Source: Dipodascopsis uninucleata var. uninucleata
Taxonomy: Eukaryota; Ascomycota; Lipomycetes; Lipomycetales; Lipomycetaceae
DNA: 64,000 nucleotides
Direction of reading: 5' to 3'
Assembly (NCBI GenBank): GCA_030568195.1
Contig: JAJLTO010000004.1
Coordinates: forward strand, 1,302,001-1,366,000
A model generated the notes under the pieces. It ran no database searches. It saw only the letters and a program-made list of their open reading frames with translations, and had not been told where the DNA came from. Below, piece after piece: positions 42,001-51,188 of the stretch; within the stretch, counting starts at the first letter, position 1; each line of letters begins with the position of its first letter. The position numbers were made by a program, and so were the translations under genes.

Positions 42001-43458
42001 ACAAATATTTCTTTTGCGGAGAGGTCACTGGCTCTTATCGAAAAGTACACAGTCGATAATGGACCAAATTCGCGGACTTTTTTAAAATGGCTATCAGAGT
42101 CTCAGATGGCGGCACGTAGCCTACTTGTGAGATGTCCCCATATGGCTATAAGGCAGGGAATAAGCAGACTAATTAAGTTAAGTTTGCAGGTATTGTCAAG
42201 AGAACAGCCTGATACATATGGCACTCTAACAGACTGGATTAGTGAAGGAGGAGAAAAAATGGTAATTCCTAAGTTTTACTCCCAACTAGTAAATGTAATT
42301 CATCATATAACGATGACAGGCCGTGTGTCGGAGGAATTTTTTACTCTTCTTGTCGATATCTCAGAGCTTGGATCTACCGAATGTGCATTTTTAATCTATA
42401 GTGGTACACTACAAGCTTCTCTGGAAGCCTTTTTTGATAGCAGAAGACCTACTAAGAGAAGGCAATTCTGTACAGGGCTCATGTCATTTATATGTATGAT
42501 GCTGGATAGGATAGACCTCATGGCCAAACCTATTGAGTCCATAGAAGAGAGATGTAAGATAATGGCTGCTGATTCGTCAAATATCAGCAGTATACCATTG
42601 TCAACAACTGAGGCGGAGCTATTGTTAGGAAGACGATCAGATAGTAATCGTTTGGAATTTGCTTATCAGGTTTTAGAGCTAGAATGTCCGCCTGATATCA
42701 CCATGGCACTGATCACGAAAGTAGCTCGAGCCACTAGCGTCGGAGCCGTTCTAAACACAGTACTATCGGGTCTTGTTACGTGCAATATTGACAGTTCTTC
42801 TTCGTTTTTATCGTGCCTTGAACGTCTCTTTCGCATGGTACCGAGCAATGCTCTCGGACTAAGAGAATGGGAACATATAATAGCTCAAGTTTTCTGCAGG
42901 ATCCAAATTGCAGCTGAATCGTCTGGTCGTGCATATGCAGGTTTTATTTGGAGAGCTATTAATGACAGAAATATTTCCATATATTTACGCACGGCTGTGT
43001 TGTCAAAAGCTCCCATTTGGATTCCAGTACTTGTCGGTCACTGGGACAGAGGTGTTAGGGAGATAGCAGAACGCATATGGGACACGTCTGTGCTTAGCAT
43101 ATTGTCAGATGAAGATGCGGAACCAGATGAAAAAGAGCAAGTTCGTATGATTCTCCAACAGACTGTAAGACACGCTACATCCTTGATAGAATGTCAATTG
43201 TATGATCCAAGTGCGTCTCTGAGTCTTAGTCGACTCTTGACATCTTGCGTCGAGGATGTAGCTTCGATGGATGATGCAGAGAATAGAGCGGTGCTAGCAA
43301 CAGTCGAAAGGCTTTGTGAGATTCTAGATAGTTCTCCTGGTCGTATTTCTCAAGTCGCAGAACAACAAGTGGAAACTGCTGTACCATCACCTGACTGGAC
43401 TTCCGACAGCGAAGGGATAGACCTAACACCTCCTTTACCACATTTGTCGTCTCCTTGA
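36016..43458 (+). CDS. Giant ubiquitin-specific protease of the USP9X/USP24/USP34 class
   Basis: 2480 residues in one uninterrupted exon. An acidic N-terminus (Asp/Asn/Glu-rich, about 80-125) is followed by roughly 900 residues of helical HEAT/armadillo-like repeats. A ubiquitin-like segment lies at about 1058-1152 (LQWHACEPVD to VTAVMIVRKS), as in USP9X. The catalytic domain starts near 1588: Cys box GLQNLSNTCYVNSFVSQL with C1596, QMDVDEFYSLLLDRLE, zinc-ribbon half YWCSQCAAHVEAEKR, KNLPDHLIFHLKRFDFD, and His box SGTAESGHYYSYIKD with H1853. WHEFNDDDVTEFD then supplies the third residue. All catalytic residues are present, so it should be active. The upstream RECSHVSER has the single-Cys form typical of this USP class. 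The C-terminal roughly 550 residues are again helical. It removes ubiquitin from unknown targets. Absence of introns over 7.4 kb is notable beside the intron-rich neighbours. Confidence 0.93.
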   Translation: MNTEDTLESVVELVGASKDVLVLERSGLLNETEATSTNIEAFPSTSTISTSSNIRDMRRESVDLEHLQPRKRIAMDDDLISKNAVESDEENGVNYSDNDDDARDGDDRAGALNDDSDLDTNGYTVVDRISAIEADLNAQQDAYNSSMSVLLTSARRAMDLDNPEEWIAMISEYLLRFLNAVDATASQEETALESGESMIRSINQIEDRLLPKEDLQDEVDKLFVTGETIFTALPDIAIDLIARPEQVPNLEIVFSFLRLIVRVAVFVLRKARQIIHNESSTNNIDLTLPVRYLQALRKIFRTQPDDITPHLSNVSLLEFYSIANDFYQEKGIDSLGDLITQIIKRVASTNDGGTSTSLDETDHLLPTAIIVVDTVSALSLTLWQHPGTSDSDSDQEASLDLFPARELSAFFQLVETSIKQTLDMTSSSPGQPALPVDRRLLESLIDKSTILFHVLIQCPQSPVITLHPATHAILKHVGHENGLSLDDVRQVGDIARKFYWSILFFKYPRADLKLYGIQTLTTDLNAFYDDGSFSNSPALVSSISAVIHSLEFTEYLLGSDSHAIYLSQFASNIYSLLAVFHVIDFRDINIFWKVAFSTPSTALSTPSTNLLISLCTWADSSILESLLRRASDFPLSSVDSLFLKLLEAIVNGIFSFYQKQDPDRSGGNSTFDTDDETSRLLKSPPLQVYSDILDILFKVDQYEATKLILSPELIISSLDSCLTILFKIGPSLKAMLELINSAIETLVHRKDGSESFKSLLLVKCVFSAADFDVQASASGTSSIISLDSLQQDIICILDRYSFYENFVSIVNNWTLLRSNSSPSLNDIEIGALQDILYYILRLKPSALESEENFGILLNALSSSLSNDSGSCHLRDRLFSKLASLSCLIASPCPFMDYCFRVITELPTSILTFSCINFAVRYIKYLRVSPTFIYSADPVIPGFSTLWNIYINIPENNHTAKQKCLAFLVWLFTDSEAVAANPDITIKAIEYAIKFGKNVSNELLTSDATNASISLHRTLKFLDELMEGYKNILPTLQPLGSSSIDSKLSNSVDDYMPAVRGTAIDIRLQWHACEPVDKSVKNITLGEENRVSELNQFIASLLGIGRDDCYDSFQIFVMGSKLSADSANRTLKEAGFRDVTAVMIVRKSRSSSPASYNAIGAKIVSLLDSIFDLLDLPNEYASTVWRILSKIRPSPAILELFLKPDSLYEAWNSLFTLGKPFKFIYLDYAFSIAYEMHHNDLAWIEKCRNIIVKQLIKSLLEKQASSLSADDMAVMDLATDVLIQRIVQLVRCSPSDISLELSNTGNFISEVSSIASRERHCNIVGHTVDLILACSVVDHSILSALITGQDENWYDLLYLGLLGVSDTNVRFYIASSIKNLIKDISSRAPDRKDSVLQYFWRHIISILPTSSDSDELIYSSRACFELADFLLDAVLCSSNVTINEEEVISCWYSRIISRECARESLFDPEPDNIIDGYTLLLIRSIKSCRDHSKISDALQAISSTVLVNYLFPHRYIETMNDDGVEESIGCVHNETRQRLYQLLFLLVDSDADNVVQNVHRILTETENLDYDGWNGDRNHWIRAKSGYVGLQNLSNTCYVNSFVSQLYMNEDFRKIIFGLGNSSKENESSALVNSMVELFANLKYSWEKMLDTREFIGSIDDFENKPIDVSVQMDVDEFYSLLLDRLESQIKDDSLNTSIKNNFSGTLVTQIKSRECSHVSERIEAFSAIQCFIKGKSNLSESLDAYVEGEVMDGDNKYWCSQCAAHVEAEKRICFKNLPDHLIFHLKRFDFDLQTMLRSKINDYFEFPMEIDVSPYTFDVLCSEDANNSIKSNQNVKFELVGILVHSGTAESGHYYSYIKDKGNVSERWHEFNDDDVTEFDPNLIATSCYGGTTNDVGGYTLEKPFSAYMLFYDRLNPTADVSDSACKEPPSVIRNNIRLKNENLATKYSLFGEEHIRFIISLYEKCMSASTTTIDSKDTISTLMFETVYRVSSRVTNISFAERSLALIEKYTVDNGPNSRTFLKWLSESQMAARSLLVRCPHMAIRQGISRLIKLSLQVLSREQPDTYGTLTDWISEGGEKMVIPKFYSQLVNVIHHITMTGRVSEEFFTLLVDISELGSTECAFLIYSGTLQASLEAFFDSRRPTKRRQFCTGLMSFICMMLDRIDLMAKPIESIEERCKIMAADSSNISSIPLSTTEAELLLGRRSDSNRLEFAYQVLELECPPDITMALITKVARATSVGAVLNTVLSGLVTCNIDSSSSFLSCLERLFRMVPSNALGLREWEHIIAQVFCRIQIAAESSGRAYAGFIWRAINDRNISIYLRTAVLSKAPIWIPVLVGHWDRGVREIAERIWDTSVLSILSDEDAEPDEKEQVRMILQQTVRHATSLIECQLYDPSASLSLSRLLTSCVEDVASMDDAENRAVLATVERLCEILDSSPGRISQVAEQQVETAVPSPDWTSDSEGIDLTPPLPHLSSP

Positions 43459-44818
43459 AATTCAATCGCTCTATTTTTTGAATTAATACAGTAAAACTTA
43501 TTAGGTGGTTTGTTGCATAGGAGTCAGGAGTTTCTTAACGGCTCCTGTCATAACACTCATGGAAACCTTATTACATGTACTCGAAACAGAAGAAAAAATG
43601 GTATGAGATTTTTTTTCGCCTTAAAAATGCATACAATTTACTTTAGCATACACGAGACTTCTTTTCAATTTGAGGCACTTATTTTCTTACTTAAACTAGA
43701 TGCACTTGGGAGCAATGATTATCCTTTTTTAAAAAAAATTCAAGATCTGTTTGCAAACGTATTTGGGTCCATTAATCACAGTTGATTACTTACACTCTAT
43801 AAAAAATTTTGGTTTAAAATATCACGATTCTCACAACGTCATAACCAATAGTGAAGCGTTTTAAATGATATGAATCAAGAGGCAGACGAATTTGTCTGAT
43901 GTAGATATATAGTTTTAGACTCTTTTTCTCCTCATATTCATACGTAAAAAAATATGTTATACTATGTTCAGAAAACAAAAGCGTTTTATGTTACCCATAT
44001 ATCAAGACCCAATATGATTAGTTCCAGCTATCAATCCGTGCGCGCTGCACAGTTCAATAGAGAAATAACATAAATTTGCTTAGGATACGCTGTATGAATT
44101 ACCAGCTCGTCCGATCTCTCAACAGATGGAATTTGGCCCTATTTATGCCTTGGTACTTGTCTTGTCTCTTGTCGCATGCCTGATGTCTTTGTTGGTGATA
44201 CCAGTAGAATAACTCGTAGGAGGCTGTGAAAGGTCATATTTTACTAGTTTTTGACAAAGACACCTCATTTCACCCATGTCCTAGGTAGCTTTCTTCCTTA
44301 TACAACTTATTTCACTCCTGTTCAGCCATCAGACTCCTTAAAGCGTAACCAAATACGATTGCGCTTGTCTAAAATGTTTTTGTGCTGGAACGCTGGGTTG
44401 ATGCAAGCATGGTGATAGACAAAGGCACTTCCCTCGTAATCCATGTCAGCCATTGAGCACAGTCAACTATAGAGAGCGCCACAGAACAAGACCTTAACTT
44501 TAAGAGTCACTAGATGACTAAAATTAACATGGAATAATATTTACTTTCAAGACACTTACTGGGGCAGAAGAGTGCAAAAAGAGATCAAAACACACACGAA
44601 GCATCCGAGCTAATGTTGAAACCGATCTCTACTCGAATCATGGCTGGCAAATTGAGAGAGATAAAACCCGAGATAGTACCGTCTATTCTGATATGCTTAG
44701 TAGTATATAATATATTTATTTCGTGTTTACCTTCTCAATTTTATGATAGATTCTTGGATATTCAAGCAGACTGTTTTATAAAAGCTAAGCTCGTAATAGA
44801 ACGATTCAGGCTCTCTAT
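43459..44818. other. 1.4-kb gap upstream of the scaffold gene
   Basis: No firm gene. A 28-codon hydrophobic frame lies at 44126-44212 (MEFGPIYALVLVLSLV...), and a 91-codon frame at 43510 has no motif. An upstream exon of the scaffold gene is possible: ATG 44613 to donor at 44703 joins acceptor 44809 in frame. Confidence 0.45.
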
Positions 44819-47002
44819 ATGCAGATGCTACGCTATCCGGCAAATACGGTTGATGGTGTGCGATTGCCTCTTGTTGGTGTCCTTTGCGCAGTCTGCGATG
44901 AACCTCTAGAACTCACGTTTGAACATGAGAGGATAGTTGATGCAGGCTGTGGGCATGCAGCTCATGAAGCTTGTGTTCGTCATGCTATATCTTGTGCTGT
45001 CTGTGGAGCAGACATTTTCCCAAGATCACCGGCAACAATCGCTGAGGAAAACAATGAATTCAGGCGGGCAGCGGGTTTAGATGAGTCTGTCAAATCTGGC
45101 AATATTATTATGCCGACGGTCGAAGTTATGTCGTCGGCACCCCGTGTTCCTCGTGTACAGCATACATTCCCTGCTCTGGTAAGAGTGACAACATCAACTC
45201 CAATCGAGCACGTCGCAAACAAGCTGAAGTCTAAGCTTTCAAAAACTGTACTCGATATTGATGCTCTTGGGCCGCTTAAGCTATGGGGCTCGGTTGCTAT
45301 GGGTCCCTCACGCGTTAGCAAAGACATTCTCGAATGTTATCTATTTAATGATTATTTGCTAGGTCTGGGACCTGGAAACCCAATTCGCACTTTTGTTTGC
45401 TTACGAAAAGAGTTGGTAAGTGTGGAAGATGACAATGAAAATGAAGATGAGTGTCTCTTGATACTCATTTTGTCTTCTCCTACACTTCCAAGACTCGTAT
45501 TGGGTTTTGATGATGAGTACCAGCGTAGCCAATGGAGATCAGTCTTATTAGGCGTAAATACTAGGCAGGATCATAGTCCGCTCGATCTTGTCATAGCTAT
45601 GCCGGTATCGGACTCACTTTCTCGTACAAAGCTTGTTATAGTGCAGGACGCTATTAGATTCGTCCTCAGTAGCCTGACCGATGAGGACCGTTTATCGCTG
45701 GTTGTTTATTCGGGCGAAAGCTCTTCTATAGTTTCCCATTTGAGGTCGCCGTCGTGGGCAGGTTGGTCTGCGGCTATATCAAGACTCAAAATTGCAAGAA
45801 AAGTCGGAGGGGACGCTCATGCGCATCCTTTGGCTGGAATACTACAGTCAATCGAGCTATTATCTGATGCCAAAGCATCTAATCCAACTGTATTTCTGCT
45901 TGCAGACGCATCGAGTCAGGGATTAGAGCCAAGAAAGATTCCATCTATTTCCGGAATTGATGTGCATACGTTTGGCATAGGTCCAGCACATAATGCGGAG
46001 ACTCTTAACGAGCTCTTATATAATAGCAGAGGTACATATTCTTATGTGAAAGACTGGATGGGCTTAAGAGATTCTTTATCCGGTGTTCTTGGACATTGCT
46101 TTGCTCTTGTGCACAACGATGTGCAGATTACATTATCGGTACCCGACGAATCACCTTGTCAGATAGAGTCTATAGAAGGCGTGTCTGGCGAATGTCTAGT
46201 TTCAAAAAGACGCACAACTGCTTTAGTATCGCTAGGAAATTTAGCTGCAGGCGAGACATGTGATTTTATTGTTCAACTACGCTTAATACCTAGAGGAACA
46301 TCAGTATTAGCAGTAGAAGACATCCCCGCCCTTAAAATTGATCTTTCATTTGTTTCAAGAGAAGACACAGGAGAGATCCAAGAGCGAATTTTTGTAAGAC
46401 CGGCTCCGATATTGACTCTGATTTTGGTAGAGCCGTCATCAAAGATGACGGTGCCGCAGCCAATGTCTAATATCCTTCTTGCGCGACGCCGAATTGAATT
46501 ACTAGTTGCTGACACATTTGAGTTAGTCCTGGACCTTATCGCACATCAAAAAGTTGCTAAAGCAGCTGCAGTAATGAAAACAACTATCAAATTGCTTGAA
46601 GGCTATGCTCTAGGAGGACTTCCTCCTCTTCCATTAGTGACAAATCGTGCTGATCGTCCGTCCTTGCAGCAAAAGAAAAGCTCTCTTCAGTTAAATAGTG
46701 GAAATATGTGTTTTGTTAGTGGCGGTAAGCTAGCTGATTCATCTCTCGTACCAGATGCGATTCTACTTGATGCTGTCTGCACTGAAATATATTATACACT
46801 GTCATTGGTGTATGATCCGAACATCTTTATGCTTGATGGCAGTAAGAGTGTTCTGCAAATAATTAATATGCTGAAAACACAATGTGCATGTTCGCACTCA
46901 TCAGCACTTGCATCTTATTATTCTAATCGAACGAGCGAGATTGAGCATATGCTAACTCTCTCGAAGTTGTGGATACATCGAAGCGATGGTGATCAGCGGT
47001 AA
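44819..47002 (+). CDS. RING-H2 / PH-like / VWA scaffold protein, Far1/Ste5 family (ancestral layout)
   Basis: 727 residues. The RING-H2 finger has exact spacing C23-x2-C26-x17-C44-x-H46-x2-H49-x2-C52-x6-C59-x2-C62. Residues about 140-245 look like a PH domain (LKLWGSVAMGPSRVSKDILE, CYLFNDYLLGLG, and a final Trp helix YQRSQWRSVLLG). A VWA domain starts near 258 (LDLVIAMPVSDSLSRTKL); the MIDAS Asp position is Pro, so metal binding is probably lost. RING, PH and VWA in this order are the reported ancestral layout of fungal Far1/Ste5 pheromone-pathway scaffolds, which bind G-beta-gamma (RING), membrane (PH) and MAPKK (VWA). The start is uncertain: an in-frame acceptor GATTCAG ends at 44809, and an upstream exon 44613-44702 would extend the protein by 33 residues. 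It is convergent with translin, 163 nt apart. Confidence 0.72.
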   Translation: MQMLRYPANTVDGVRLPLVGVLCAVCDEPLELTFEHERIVDAGCGHAAHEACVRHAISCAVCGADIFPRSPATIAEENNEFRRAAGLDESVKSGNIIMPTVEVMSSAPRVPRVQHTFPALVRVTTSTPIEHVANKLKSKLSKTVLDIDALGPLKLWGSVAMGPSRVSKDILECYLFNDYLLGLGPGNPIRTFVCLRKELVSVEDDNENEDECLLILILSSPTLPRLVLGFDDEYQRSQWRSVLLGVNTRQDHSPLDLVIAMPVSDSLSRTKLVIVQDAIRFVLSSLTDEDRLSLVVYSGESSSIVSHLRSPSWAGWSAAISRLKIARKVGGDAHAHPLAGILQSIELLSDAKASNPTVFLLADASSQGLEPRKIPSISGIDVHTFGIGPAHNAETLNELLYNSRGTYSYVKDWMGLRDSLSGVLGHCFALVHNDVQITLSVPDESPCQIESIEGVSGECLVSKRRTTALVSLGNLAAGETCDFIVQLRLIPRGTSVLAVEDIPALKIDLSFVSREDTGEIQERIFVRPAPILTLILVEPSSKMTVPQPMSNILLARRRIELLVADTFELVLDLIAHQKVAKAAAVMKTTIKLLEGYALGGLPPLPLVTNRADRPSLQQKKSSLQLNSGNMCFVSGGKLADSSLVPDAILLDAVCTEIYYTLSLVYDPNIFMLDGSKSVLQIINMLKTQCACSHSSALASYYSNRTSEIEHMLTLSKLWIHRSDGDQR

Positions 47003-47165
47003 ATTTAAAACGTTTGGAAGTAATTGTATATATGCATGTACAAAAGGTCACAAATTGGGAATATTATGAAATTAGCATTGAGGATAGCATAGTATATTGT
47101 AATATAATATTGTAACATATGTATTTTTAACTTGTCCCATATTACAATATATTCATTGGTATCAT

Positions 47166-48369
47166 CTATTGAAGAATCATTTTTCTTAGCGAAAGGTCAT
47201 AAATAACCTGTAAAATAGATTTGTTAGTGGTCCTAGCTAGTACTTTTGTAAAAGAACACTTATTAGTATACTAACCTCCTCCACCTTACGAATATCATAT
47301 TTAATAGAATCTGCTCTCGTTCTAAGGCTATCATTTTTTAGATTAAGCATCAGGAATCCTGATTGAAGCTCCTTGATAAGGAGATTGATTCGCAAGACCG
47401 TAGAATACTCTCCATTGGCATTTATGACCGTATTAGTCGCGAGCCGAGCCTTAAAAACACTAGTAATTAGAATGCATATTCATTCCGATATATTACAGAC
47501 AAAGCATTGTATTCTTCTTACCAGCTCACTTATTAATGAAATAGTGCCATGTAAATATTCATCTAATGTCAATCGAAATGCGTTCGGGTCTGTCACTTCG
47601 TCATCGTCACTTTCAACTAATCACGTGTTAGATATTTCTGTTCTGTCTAAATACACAGTTGATATACTAGTTTCAATTTATACCTCCAAGCTTTTTGGCC
47701 ACTGTAGCTAACGAAGAAATAATTGTTTTCTGAGTTGAACGTGACGTAATAGTTTCGCCCTCATTAACGATAAAGTCTCTCAATAAAATTACAAACACTG
47801 CATTCTGCATTACTCTACTCCATATGCCATTATATTTGTAGAATGGATATTTGGTTGCTGTCTCTGCAAGTCTATCAAGTGCTTCTCTCTGTTGCAAAAG
47901 CAAATCAAATGATTCACCATCGAAATTTGTAACTGAATCGCATATATATGTTTATCTCATTAGTCAATACAGTTCCATATTTAGCATTGAGTATATTAAC
48001 CTACACTTTTCTGGTGCAACAGAATGAGCACCTTGGAGAACTGCAGTTATTTGCCTATTATATTTTTCCACATCTTTAACCAATCCTCTCAAATGCTATA
48101 AAAGTTACATTGCATCGCTTAGTCAGTTATTTAGTGATTTCGTGTTCACCAGTTTAACTCTTGCTAGTTTCTAACGCTCGCCATACATAATTGCGTTCCA
48201 CATACTTCTCGAATATCGGCACTGAATTAAAAGATGTTAGCTGAATCCGCTACAAATTCCTATAACTAAACTTTAGCCATAATATTATCAAGATTAGGAT
48301 TGCTTACTCTCGATCTATACTTTCCTGACACTTGTGAAATAGGTCACGATCAACCAGGTTCGATATCAT
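47166..48369 (-). CDS. TSN: Translin (nucleic-acid-binding / C3PO endonuclease subunit), seven exons
   Basis: Minus strand exons: 48369-48308, 48221-48206 (only 16 nt), 48095-48005, 47932-47684, 47616-47522, 47449-47276 and 47207-47166. They total 729 nt and encode 242 residues in an unbroken frame. The protein opens MISNLVDRDLFHKCQESIDR, and the micro-exon adds DADIRE, matching translin's D-Q-DIRE motif. Later blocks are GLVKDVEKYNRQITAVLQGA, YPFYKYNGIWSRVMQNAVF, LRDFIVNEGETITSR, FRLTLDEYLHGTISLISEL, TVINANGEYSTVLRINLLI, LNLKNDSLRTRADSIKYDI and RKVEE-VIYDLSLRKM. These follow human translin from end to end, including the basic RDFIVNEGETI(T)SR-type helix. Translin with TRAX processes tRNA fragments and passenger strands. 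It is divergent from LCB1 with 289 nt between start codons. Confidence 0.93.
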
Positions 48370-48658
48370 TTTCACTGCTTCTCCTATTGTATATTTTAGG
48401 AGTTTGAATTTTGGAAAATTGTTTATGGAAGGGTTTTGTATCAAATGTTCAGGGGTATCATAACAATAATACATATATGCCATAAGATGACTCCTGAAAC
48501 TGTTTCATTTTACCCTAACGTTCCATCCTTCATGAGTTAAGAGATAAGTTTCGTATTAAACGACCGCGTCTTCCTATATCAACAATAGAGTCCAGAAGAG
48601 CAGATTCTCTGCGTCAATAGAGCTGGATAGTATTGGAATTTTTACATAAATTAAAGAT

Positions 48659-50508
48659 ATGACGATTCACGATACGCTTGTATACATTAATACCACGTAC
48701 GAGTCAATTTCGGCGCAATTTAACCGGATACCTGGCTCTGCGATTGTGCTACGTTATGTTAAGTCATCATACCAAAATGACCCCATCCGCTCATTTCTTG
48801 AATTATGCTTGTTCTTGTTTGCAGTAAGATACTTTTTGGCATCAAAGTATTCTTATTCGAAGAAGGATTTCATCAAATTAAGTGACCATGTGAGTATCGG
48901 AGTTTGTAAAGAGAATACTGCGCAGCTTGTTTGTGTGCTGGAAATTTGAATTCGGATACAGAACGAAAGGGGGAGACGGAGCATCACGGAACAGATATTC
49001 TGGGGTTAGCTATCGTGATCAGGGCATAGAAATTTTTTGAATAAAGGGAAATTACTTGGAATGTTACGACTACTTATGTGAAATTACTCAATTTAATCAG
49101 ATGATATTGGTGAATTTTATACCTGGCGATCTGATACTAACTTGCTATCAAATACCGTATAGGAAATAAACGAGTTGGTTGAAGAATGGCAGCCAGAGCC
49201 ACTAGTCGCTCCTTTGGATGAGGCAGGTCAAGCAGAGGTTGAAAAGATTCCAATTATAATTGGGTATGTTCTTACAAAGATGGCTCGTAATTATAGTAGT
49301 ATGTGCTAACGATTGTCGTTCTATTTTTCAGACCCCAAGGACCTAAAGTCAAATTAGCCAGCGGTAAATCTGTAATGAATCTTGCATCGATGAACTTATT
49401 AAATTTACTTGCAAATGAGGATCTTAAAGAAGTAGCAAGCAAGACTATTAGAGACTATGGAGTTGGTACCTGTGGTCCAGCAGGATTTTACGGTTATTTA
49501 GATGTTCACATACAGACAGAAAAGGATCTTGCGGCATTTTTGGGCGTTGAATCAGCTATTTTGTACGCTCAGAATTTTAGTACGTTTGTCTCGGCAATCC
49601 CAGCATTTTCTAAGCGTGGCGATATTATTGTTGTGGATACTGGTGTCTCGCTACCAATTCAGAAAAGTGTTCTCATTTCTCGTTCAACCATTAGATGGTA
49701 CAAGCATAATGATATGAAAGATCTTGAACGCGTTCTTAGAGAAGTCAATCAACAGTTTAGAGGTCAGCCGCTGACAAGAAGATTTATAGTTACTGAAGGG
49801 TTGTTTTCAGATACTGGTGATATTGCAGATTTGCCTACTATTATCGAACTCAAGCGCAAATACAAATGGCGACTTATCTTAGACGAGAGCAACTCTATTG
49901 GCGTAATTGGTAAAACTGGTCGAGGTCTCTCTGAGTACTACGATATACCTGCCACTGATATTGATATGATTCTGGGATCTTTCTCTGGAAGTATGGTCGC
50001 TGGTGGTGGTTTTTGCGCCGGCTCTAAGCATGTTATCTATCACCAGAGAATTAATGCTTTAGGATATGTTTTCTCTGCTTCTCTTCCTGGATATCTTGCT
50101 GCTACAGTTAGTTGTTCTATTGGAATTATGCAAAAGAGTCCGGAACTTTTTAATCAGCTGATCTCAAATTCTCGAGTTTTTCGCGCTGTCATCGACCGTT
50201 CTCAGTTCGTATATTCGCCATCGGATCCCGATAGTCCAATTATCCACCTCTTCATCAAAGAGGAAGTTATGGATAGCAGAAAGATTGATGATGAAGCTAA
50301 GCTCCTACAAGATGTTGTTGATGAGTGTGTTAACAACGGTGTTCTAATTACACGGCACAAGGTTATTCCTTCGCAGACTGTGTTCCCTACTACACCTTCA
50401 TTGAAGATCTGTATCACCACCGGTCTTACAAAACGTGAGACAGAGAAGTGCGCTGCAGTTGTCAAGGCTGGAATTTCAAAGATTATTTCTAAAGTTCCTA
50501 AGATTTGA
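48659..50508 (+). CDS. LCB1: Serine palmitoyltransferase subunit 1 (Lcb1)
   Basis: Non-catalytic partner of Lcb2 in the first step of sphingolipid synthesis, in the ER. Exons 48659-48889, 49163-49263 and 49332-50508 give 502 residues. Exon 1 carries the N-terminal membrane segment (about 46-62, FLELCLFLFAVRYFL). Core blocks of the alpha-oxoamine synthase fold: GKSVMNLASMNLLNL, TIRDYGVGTCGPAGFYGYLD, RRFIVTEGLFSDTGDIADLP and LILDESNSIGVIGKTGRG. In the loop where Lcb2 has the PLP lysine this protein reads SFSGSMVAGGGFCAG without Lys, the expected Lcb1 state. The 273-nt first intron is unusually long for this window; its branch is not obvious. Length matches the family. Confidence 0.95.
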
Positions 50509-51188
50509 TTGTTCTAAGTTCAAAGTCTTTGGAATTCGATTATCTATAATGAAGATACTTGTTACTAGACAGCAGCTGTAAAGTAATATATCGATTATAT
50601 GGCGTTTTACAAATCTCATTTGGCGTATTCAAAATCAGGATTCGTATCTCTCAGTTCAATAGAAGAGGCGTATCCCGCTTGTTTAATTGATGATACATCT
50701 CTATTACTAATTAACTGCTTATCTGATTTGCAAATATTATATAAGTCTTTAGAGAGAAAAGGAGGAAGAGTATTGTTTACTTGTAAGTCGGGTTATATGA
50801 TGTAGGGTTCGCGAGATGATAATTATGTACTGCGCCTTTGACTAGTTAGTTCTTGTCGTTTTTATTTTCATTCTTTTCTATTTATTTGAAGTAACACTTG
50901 TATTTTAAATCGGCAATAAAATTTAATCATATTAATCGTATAATTAATAGCAAAGCAGTCTGTAACTTCTATTTAAGTGTTTTTTCGTCTCGCTTGAGCA
51001 TTGACTAGAATTACAAGCTCCCAAAGGAAGCTTGGGAGTTCAGGGTTCATTCCCAACCGTGAAGTAGATGCGCAAAAAATCCTTGAAAATTATAGGAGTT
51101 TGCATATCCAGTATACTGGACCAATAGTATAGAACTATAAAAGAATAACACCAAACTTTCTGATAATATTGAATCATATGGTTCTATT
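50509..51188. other. Intergenic gap LCB1 - PPR gene
   Basis: 680 nt, AT-rich. It contains a 68-codon frame at 50599 without recognisable motif and an inverted repeat CTCCCAA/TTGGGAG at 51018-51038. No RNA gene fits: the GGTTCATTCCC just after it lacks a pairing T stem for tRNA. Confidence 0.45.

Noticed and set aside
51018-51060. tRNA-like look: CTCCCAA/TTGGGAG stem followed by GGTTCATTCCC
   Set aside because: The supposed T loop lacks the conserved A58, its stem does not pair, and there is no acceptor stem or anticodon arm.
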